DNA from: an uncultured cyanobacterium
Lineage (GTDB): Bacteria > Cyanobacteriota > Cyanobacteriia > Cyanobacteriales > Geitlerinemataceae
Assembly (NCBI GenBank): GCA_937121005.1
Contig: CAKZKB010000646.1
Coordinates: forward strand, 1 to 12,055
DNA: 12,055 bases
Direction: 5' to 3'
The notes beneath the pieces were generated by a model. The model made no database searches. It had not been told where the DNA came from and saw only the letters and a list, made by a program, of their open reading frames with translations. The position numbers and the translations under genes are program-made. Shown here in pieces: positions 7,633 to 12,055 of this stretch. Numbering within the stretch: position 1 is the first letter of the stretch; each line of letters starts with the position of its first letter.

Positions 7633-8577
7633 TTAGCTCGGCTCGATTCCACTAATTTTCAACAATTCCGGTATAGTTTGACAGTGGGCTGGTAAATTAA
7701 AGGTTTGTGGGTTAACTGTATTTTGATAGGTAAAATGGCGGTAGCGCAAACAGAAGCGATCCCAGGAAGCCATTTGGATGTTAAAGATAGAAATCAGTAA
7801 ATTGGTCAGCCACTCTGTTAAGGGAACCCGGAAATAAATGCGCTTGTTGAGATAGTCGCATACTTGCTCGATCGCCTGGTTGACTGTAACGCGATCGTTA
7901 CCCAATACGAACTGACGGTGGCCATCGCCAGGATGCTCTACTAAGTAGCATACCACGCGGGCGATATCTTCGGCATGGATAAAGTGAAAACTGCCATCAG
8001 TTTTGAGAAAACGAATCACGTCGATCCATTTTACCACATCGGATAACCCCGAGGATAGATGAGAGTGAGGCTTGTTTTCGTCGCCGCCAAACACCAGAGT
8101 GGGAAAGAGAACCGTGAGGCGATCGTAGACAGGTGTGCGATCGAGTTGGTTAAAACAGTCGTATTTCGAGCGAATGTAGTCCGTCCCTAAATGGGCCGAC
8201 TGGAAGAGGATTTGGTTTTCGCGATCGAGCAAACTGGCGGTCGAAAAATAGAGAACCTGCTCGCATTTTTCGGGATCGAGATATTCCATCACCATGCGAG
8301 TTTTGGTGACATTGATATCAAAGGTTTCTTGGCTTCCTCCCCAAGCCGCCGCCGCTAGGATGGCGCAATCAACGGTTTTGAGGATCTCTTTTAGCGGCTT
8401 GAGCTCGCGAATGTTACCCTCAATTAAATGAATCCCCGATCGCTGGCTGACATCGAGTTTGAACTTGTCGCGATCGCGCACTAACAAGTACAACTCGTGC
8501 GAGGTTTCCCGCATGAGAATGTCGCTGATATAGTGACCGATACAGCCACTTGCGCCTGTGACGAGGATTCGTTTCAT
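7633..8577 (-). CDS. Extended-SDR NAD(P)-dependent epimerase/dehydratase-like oxidoreductase
   Basis: A 314-residue Rossmann protein. The dinucleotide loop TGASGCIG (7-14) follows the first strand MKRILV. IEGNIRE (52-58) marks the acidic end of strand 3, and AILAAAAWGG (72-81) is the loop after strand 4. The catalytic set appears as FSTAS (111-115) and Tyr134-x3-Lys138 (YIRSK). FHFIHAEDIARVV (197-209) is the typical epimerase/dehydratase motif where the C-terminal substrate domain meets the core. Such enzymes act on nucleotide sugars, isoprenoid-linked or other small substrates; nothing here fixes the substrate. The gene follows hemE by 105 bp on the same strand, a gap made largely of heptamer repeats, so co-transcription is possible. 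The ATG at 8577 begins directly at the first Rossmann strand; the AAAAGA before it is a weak ribosome site derived from the repeat. Confidence 0.88.
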   Translation of the reverse strand: MKRILVTGASGCIGHYISDILMRETSHELYLLVRDRDKFKLDVSQRSGIHLIEGNIRELKPLKEILKTVDCAILAAAAWGGSQETFDINVTKTRMVMEYLDPEKCEQVLYFSTASLLDRENQILFQSAHLGTDYIRSKYDCFNQLDRTPVYDRLTVLFPTLVFGGDENKPHSHLSSGLSDVVKWIDVIRFLKTDGSFHFIHAEDIARVVCYLVEHPGDGHRQFVLGNDRVTVNQAIEQVCDYLNKRIYFRVPLTEWLTNLLISIFNIQMASWDRFCLRYRHFTYQNTVNPQTFNLPAHCQTIPELLKISGIEPS

Positions 8578-8580
8578 TCT

Positions 8581-8691
8581 TTTAGGTTTTAGGTTCTAGG
8601 TTTTAGGTTTTAGGTTCTAGATTCTAGGTTTTAGGTTGAAGACCCAAGTAAGGAATACCCCCTAATCCCTAATACCTAACCCCTAATACCT
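8581..8691. repeat. Heptamer arrays filling the hemE-SDR gap
   Basis: One array (8581-8638) is made of about eight TTTTAGG / TTCTAGG units and ends four bases upstream of the SDR start codon. A second (about 8659-8691) has CCTAATN-type units and extends into the 3' end of hemE, where it supplies the last codons. Only about 20 bases of non-repeat sequence lie between them. Confidence 0.87.
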
Positions 8692-9726
8692 CATTCCTTT
8701 TGCTGTTTCAAAGAAGAAGGCCGCATTTTCTTCCGGGGTTTTGGGTAAAATGCCATGGCCGAGATTGAGGATATGACCCCGGTTTCCGGCTTTGCGAACC
8801 GTATCGAAAATGCGATCGCGGATGAAGTCTTGCGACCCAAACAAGACTCCCGGATCGATATTTCCTTGCACCCCAAGATTGCCCAAACGCTGGCGGGCTT
8901 CAGCCATGTCCACCGTCCAGTCTACACTCACAATATCGACCCCGGATTTGCCCATGCGCTCCAACACGCCCGCGCTACCGCTAATATAAAGAATTAACGG
9001 TGTATCGGGATGAGTTTCTTTCACCTGTTGGACGACTTTTTGTTGGTAGGGAAGGGCGAAGGTTTCGTAATCTTGAGGCGTAAGTTGTCCCGCCCAAGAG
9101 TCGAACAGTTGCACCACTTGCGCCCCGCAGTCGATTTGATGGCGGGCGTAAACCGCGATCGCGTCGGCAATTTTCCCTAAGAACTGATGGAGGAGATCGG
9201 GGTTAGAAAAGGCCATGCCTTTAATGGTGGCATAATCTTTAGACGATTTGCCCTCGATCGCATAAGCAGCTAGCGTCCAAGGCGCGCCCACAAAACCGAG
9301 AACCGTAGCGCGATCGCTCACTTCTTTACTCAGCGTTTCTAAAATGGGCCGAATAAACGGCGTAGACTCGTCGGGAACCAGAGGACGCAGTTTTTCCACT
9401 TGTTCTAAACTGCGAATGGGCGGATCGATAATCGGCCCTTTGCTTTCTACGATGTCAAAATCGATGCCAATTCCGGGAAGCGGCGTGAGAATATCAGAAA
9501 ATAGAATCACCCCATCCGGCGCAAATGCCCGAAATGGCTGCATGGAAATCTCGATCGCGATGTCGGGGTTTTCCGATCGCTCCCGAAACGAGGGATACTT
9601 TTGGCGTAAGTCGCGATACGCCTTCATATAGCGCCCCGCTTGGCGCATCATCCATACGGGGGGACGGTTTACCGCTTCGCCTCGCGCCGCCCGTAGCAAT
9701 ATCGGAACCTGGGTCGAACCCGCCAT
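8683..9726 (-). CDS. hemE: Uroporphyrinogen decarboxylase (HemE)
   Basis: Decarboxylates the four acetate side chains of uroporphyrinogen III to give coproporphyrinogen III, in the shared trunk of heme, chlorophyll and bilin synthesis; a cytosolic homodimer. The 347 residues cover the whole TIM barrel. Visible signatures are RPPVWMMRQAGRYM (21-34, substrate-binding Arg28 and Arg32), FSDILTPLPGIG (76-87, catalytic Asp78), GFVGAPWTLAAYAIEGK (144-160, Tyr155), FDSWAG (208-213) and HILNLGHGILPKTPEEN (318-334, His324). The ATG at 9726 gives the normal MAGSTQVPILLRAARGE start. The end is odd: the final Met-Arg-Tyr-stop is ATGAGGTATTAG, which continues into the heptamer array. The gene is 104 bp downstream of the MscS-like gene on the same strand, with no strong promoter visible between them. 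Confidence 0.97.
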   Translation of the reverse strand: MAGSTQVPILLRAARGEAVNRPPVWMMRQAGRYMKAYRDLRQKYPSFRERSENPDIAIEISMQPFRAFAPDGVILFSDILTPLPGIGIDFDIVESKGPIIDPPIRSLEQVEKLRPLVPDESTPFIRPILETLSKEVSDRATVLGFVGAPWTLAAYAIEGKSSKDYATIKGMAFSNPDLLHQFLGKIADAIAVYARHQIDCGAQVVQLFDSWAGQLTPQDYETFALPYQQKVVQQVKETHPDTPLILYISGSAGVLERMGKSGVDIVSVDWTVDMAEARQRLGNLGVQGNIDPGVLFGSQDFIRDRIFDTVRKAGNRGHILNLGHGILPKTPEENAAFFFETAKGMRY

Positions 9727-9830
9727 TGATACCTACCGAAGTGTTGTCGTTGTACCGATTTCCTACTCTATCGCATTTCGGGGCCGGGGGAAATACCGGG
9801 GGGGGCGGCGATCGATCGAGGTTGTCTGCG
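9727..9830. promoter_or_regulatory. hemE upstream region with G-rich tract
   Basis: This is the 104-bp spacer between the MscS-like gene and hemE. The plus strand has G-runs of 4, 5 and 8 (9780-9783, 9786-9790, 9798-9805) with short loops, which fits a G-quadruplex pattern; in hemE mRNA the region would be C-rich. A TAGAGT (in GCGATAGAGTAGG, minus strand) is a possible -10, but no matching -35 was found. A GGTAGG purine stretch 6-11 bases before the ATG could help ribosome binding. Confidence 0.35.
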
Positions 9831-10775
9831 TCAACGGTTGTTTCGTAGCCGCACTTCGGGAAAGCCGACAATATCAAAGGTAGCAGAGGCCAGGCCGATT
9901 CCGGCTGCGTCGAATAATTTGAGGATGTCGCGACTCATGGCATCTTTTAAGTCGCGAATGGCGTGTTCCCGAACGACAAAGCGAACGGTCAGTTCGAGCC
10001 AATTATCCGTTAGACGATAGTACACTTTCGGGTCTAAGTCAATCAGTTGGATTGAATACCAATATCGCATCCGGTTCCAGGCTTCTTGGCTCATTTCGTT
10101 TATTTTGATCGTATAGCGATCGGCGCATTCTAAAAGGATTTGCTCGGACCGATCGCGGTCGGCGCTATAGGGGATGGGAAGACTAATTTCTTCCCAGAGA
10201 TAGGGGAAGTCGCGAGTGTAATTGTAGACGGCTTCGTCAAAAATCTTGTCGTTTGTGACCGTGACGATCCGACCTGTAAATTGACGGCTTTTGACCCACA
10301 TTGCCGGATCCGCACTTTCGGCGATCGAGGCCGGCTGTCCCATTTCCATAATCGTGGTTTGGATAAAATCAAGGGCAATCACATCTCCGCGCACGCCCCC
10401 CATGGTAATGCGATCGCCGACATTAAAGGTCTTGCCCCGAAGAATTACAAAATACCCCGCCAGGGCGGTAATGACTCTTTGCAGCGCAAAGGCTAAACCT
10501 GCGGTGACTAAGCCTAAAGCAGTGGCAATACGAGCGGGATCGTCAAACCAAATCGAGACCAAACTAACCAGTAAAATTAGGGCAGCGACGAGGTTAATAA
10601 TCTGTCGTACCCAAAATTGCAGTCGTTCGTTTTGCCGTCGGTGCAGCCACTTTCTGGCAATAATATGAGCGACGCGCCGCAATAATAAAATGATGACAAT
10701 CAGAGCAATTGTCAGCAGTAGTTTTTGTCCGTTCTCGGCATTGATGCCAACGAAGCGAATACCAAAAAGCTCCAA
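9831..10775 (-). CDS. MscS-family small-conductance mechanosensitive ion channel
   Basis: A 314-residue inner-membrane channel that should open under membrane tension to release solutes on hypo-osmotic shock. Three hydrophobic segments are seen: about 18-36 (LLLTIALIVIILLL), 57-76 and 82-113. The last is the pore-lining TM3 with the MscS signature: ALGLVTAGLAFALQRV, then GYFVILRGKTFNVGDRI. The beta domain follows (DVIALDFIQTTIME) and continues to IVTVTNDKIFDEAVYNYTR, the equivalent of the family's PN-xx-I motif. Between them is an insertion (about 145-166) absent from short E. coli-type MscS. The cytoplasmic alpha/beta cage runs to the end. The start is TTG at 10775, fixed by an AGGAGG six bases upstream; no better ATG lies nearby. 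The gene is divergent from clpB and has its own likely promoter; hemE follows on the same strand after 104 bp. Confidence 0.92.
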   Translation of the reverse strand: MELFGIRFVGINAENGQKLLLTIALIVIILLLRRVAHIIARKWLHRRQNERLQFWVRQIINLVAALILLVSLVSIWFDDPARIATALGLVTAGLAFALQRVITALAGYFVILRGKTFNVGDRITMGGVRGDVIALDFIQTTIMEMGQPASIAESADPAMWVKSRQFTGRIVTVTNDKIFDEAVYNYTRDFPYLWEEISLPIPYSADRDRSEQILLECADRYTIKINEMSQEAWNRMRYWYSIQLIDLDPKVYYRLTDNWLELTVRFVVREHAIRDLKDAMSRDILKLFDAAGIGLASATFDIVGFPEVRLRNNR

Positions 10776-10781
10776 GTTTTC

Positions 10782-10787
10782 CCTCCT
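10782..10787 (-). promoter_or_regulatory. Shine-Dalgarno that fixes the TTG start of the MscS gene
   Basis: A perfect AGGAGG, within GGAAGGAGGG in the gene sense, lies six bases upstream of the TTG at 10775. It is the strongest ribosome-binding site in the window and supports the rare start codon. Confidence 0.8.
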
Positions 10788-10808
10788 TCCCCAAAGGGTG
10801 CGATCGCT

Positions 10809-10837
10809 ATAGTACGACGATCGCGATCGTCTGTCAC
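10809..10837 (-). promoter_or_regulatory. Likely promoter of the MscS gene with palindromic spacer
   Basis: In the gene sense, GTGACA (10837-10832; five of six to TTGACA) and TACTAT (10814-10809; four of six to TATAAT) are exactly 17 bp apart. The predicted start lies about 27 bp before the TTG codon. The spacer carries a perfect 16-bp palindrome, GACGATCGCGATCGTC (10816-10831), built around a HIP1-like core. It could bind a regulator or may just be a HIP1 occurrence. Confidence 0.55.
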
Positions 10838-10970
10838 TCTACCGTTAGATATAAAAATTGAGAGGAGTGCCCTGTGCTTATCCCGTTCTATTCATGGCAT
10901 CGTTTTGTGAAAGGCAATTCTTGGAATGCCCGAGCGTTAGACACCAACTTCTAGAATTAATGCAACAGAT

Positions 10971-10998
10971 GTAGAGGCGATTCGCGAATCGCCTCTAC
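10971..10998. repeat. Perfect 28-bp palindrome, cyanobacterial intergenic type
   Basis: The arm GTAGAGGCGATTCG is followed directly by its exact reverse complement. TATTTTT follows on plus, so it looks like an intrinsic terminator, but it lies upstream of both divergent genes and ends neither. It fits the short palindromic elements of GTAG(A/G)GGCGATTCG type repeated in many cyanobacterial genomes. A diverged relative is at 5133-5152. Confidence 0.8.
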
Positions 10999-11126
10999 TA
11001 TTTTTGGCAAACGAGATCGCTTCTGGGTAGAGAGACGATGGACTTTTAGGAGACGAATTCTAAAGACAGAAACAAGGAAACACAGCAAATTGTGCCAGAT
11101 TCGGGTCGAATTGCATCCGATCGAAC

Positions 11127-11155
11127 TTTTCAGATCCAAACTAAGTTATTATAAT
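11127..11155 (+). promoter_or_regulatory. Likely clpB promoter
   Basis: A perfect TATAAT (11150-11155) lies 17 bp after TTTTCA (11127-11132; four of six to TTGACA). The distance from the -10 to the GTG start is 45 bp, giving a leader of about 40 bases. No CIRCE inverted repeat is seen near it, so HrcA control is not indicated. Confidence 0.6.
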
Positions 11156-11200
11156 AGAATCGCGACTGCTGCCAACCTGCCCTCACCGTTAGAACCCAAC

Positions 11201-12055
11201 GTGCAACCGACCGATCCGAATCAGTTTACCGACAAAGCCTGGGAGGCGATCGTCAACTCCCAGGAGGTGGCCAAACGCCACCGCAACCAAACCTTAGAAG
11301 TCGAGCACGTGACCCTGGCCTTGCTCGAATGTGCCGATCTTGCCAATCAAATTTTACAGCAAGCCGGAGTCGAAAGCGATCGCATCGCCGGAAAATTAGA
11401 ACTCTTTGCCAAGCGACAGCCAAAAGTAGTGCGCGTCGAGCAACTTTATCTGGGACGATATTTAGATAAAATGCTCGATAATGCTGAAGCGGCGCGAGAC
11501 AATTTTAGCGACGCGCATATTGATGTCGAACATTTGTTACTGGGGTTTGCAGAAGACGATCGCATTGGCAAGCAACTTTTAGGCGATTTAGGAACCGATC
11601 AGTCCGAAATTGCCAAAGCGATAAAAGAGAGTCGGAAGGCAGCTACTCAAACTGCACCCGGCCAAACTTCTAGCACTGACAACCAGTATAACGCCTTGGA
11701 GCGCTACGGCGTAAACTTAACCGAACTGGCGCGATCGGGAACACTCGATCCGGTGATCGGACGGGAAGAAGAAATTCGTCGAGTCGTGCAAGTGTTGTCG
11801 CGACGGCGCAAAAATAACCCGGTATTAATTGGCGAACCGGGAGTCGGACAAACCGCGATCGCCGAAGCCTTAGCGCAGCGCATTCTTAACGGCGACGTGC
11901 CCGAGTCGCTGAAAAATCGGCAATTAATTTCTTTAGATATGGGTTCGCTGATCGCCGGGGCCAAATTTCGGGGCGAATTTGAAGAACGGCTGCGATCGGT
12001 GATGCGAGAAGTCACCCATTCCGACGGGCAAATTATCCTGTTTATCGACGAACTG
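11201..12055 (+). CDS. clpB: ATP-dependent disaggregase ClpB, N-terminal 285 residues, Walker A Lys replaced by Gln
   Basis: ClpB is a hexameric AAA+ chaperone that threads aggregated proteins through its central pore, working with DnaK. The window holds the N domain (about 1-148, two Clp_N repeats, with EVEHVTLALLE and DVEHLLLGF), a short linker (about 149-162) and the first part of NBD1. NBD1 shows LTELARSGTLDPVIGREEEI, the P-loop GEPGVGQT (211-218), pore loop AKFRGEFEERL (254-264, aromatic Phe256) and Walker B ILFIDEL at the edge. The family P-loop is GEPGVGKT; here codon 11849-11851 is CAA (Gln217) where AAA (Lys) is expected. In E. coli ClpB, changing this lysine abolishes nucleotide function of NBD1. 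The GTG start at 11201 gives the conserved cyanobacterial MQPTDPN-F start; no Shine-Dalgarno is visible. The middle domain and NBD2 lie outside the window, so ClpB1- versus ClpB2-type is undecided; lack of the middle domain (ClpC-like) is unlikely from the N-terminus. Confidence 0.93.
   Translation, partial: MQPTDPNQFTDKAWEAIVNSQEVAKRHRNQTLEVEHVTLALLECADLANQILQQAGVESDRIAGKLELFAKRQPKVVRVEQLYLGRYLDKMLDNAEAARDNFSDAHIDVEHLLLGFAEDDRIGKQLLGDLGTDQSEIAKAIKESRKAATQTAPGQTSSTDNQYNALERYGVNLTELARSGTLDPVIGREEEIRRVVQVLSRRRKNNPVLIGEPGVGQTAIAEALAQRILNGDVPESLKNRQLISLDMGSLIAGAKFRGEFEERLRSVMREVTHSDGQIILFIDEL

Larger units (their letters stand above)
10776..11200. other. Divergent intergenic region between the MscS gene and clpB
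   Basis: This 425-bp region holds a promoter for each flanking gene, one perfect palindrome (10971-10998) and a possible 26-codon reading frame on plus (10874-10954). It also shares a block around 10923-10942 with the Uma2 gene, possibly a decayed Uma2 remnant. The minus-strand open frame at 10957-11139 crosses the palindrome, has no motif and is not considered a gene. Confidence 0.6.

Noticed and set aside
10971..11005. Intrinsic terminator (palindrome followed by TATTTTT)
   Set aside because: It lies between two divergent gene starts, with no established gene ending there; a dispersed palindromic element fits better.
10957..11139. 60-residue minus-strand open frame upstream of the MscS gene
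   Set aside because: Part of it translates the 28-bp palindrome, it has no ribosome site and no recognisable motif.

Overview
The window is cyanobacterial chromosome. The palindrome GCGATCGC and its half-sites (HIP1, a cyanobacterial hallmark) occur throughout. The recognisable genes also fit: a ClpB beginning MQPTDPNQFT, a cyanobacterial-type HemE and a KaiB-family protein. Heptanucleotide tandem repeats fill several gene borders. Such repeats are known mainly from filamentous cyanobacteria, so a filamentous (Oscillatoria-like) strain is likely, but the genus cannot be fixed from the sequence.

Layout. Every gene from the left edge to about 10.78 kb lies on the minus strand. Only clpB, at the right edge, is on plus. 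From left to right: (1) the N-terminal part of a PAS sensor protein, cut by the window edge; (2) a repeat-rich gap; (3) a 1070-residue AddA/RecB-like helicase fused to a PD-(D/E)XK nuclease with four cysteines placed for an iron-sulfur cluster; (4) a 241-residue protein with a C-terminal KaiB domain; (5) a Uma2 (DUF820) gene interrupted by one in-frame TAG; (6) a histidine-kinase-like protein with a good H-box but a degenerate ATP-binding lid, 4 bp upstream of the Uma2 gene; (7) a second large repeat field; (8) an extended-SDR NAD(P)-dependent oxidoreductase; (9) hemE; (10) an MscS-family channel with a TTG start and a strong Shine-Dalgarno; (11) a 425-bp divergent promoter region with a perfect 28-bp palindrome; (12) the first 285 codons of clpB.

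Functional view. This is mostly a mix of housekeeping genes (heme/chlorophyll synthesis, osmotic protection, protein disaggregation, DNA-end processing) and signalling genes, not one dedicated system. No defence island, prophage, CRISPR array, IS element or RNA gene was recognised. The points most worth a second look are: the clpB Walker A lysine of NBD1 reads Gln; a KaiB domain carries a conserved-looking N-terminal extension and lies near a kinase; Uma2 has an amber codon; heptamer arrays abut start and stop codons and supply the last codons of hemE; and a nearly identical composite repeat lies in inverted orientation either side of the helicase-to-kinase block.
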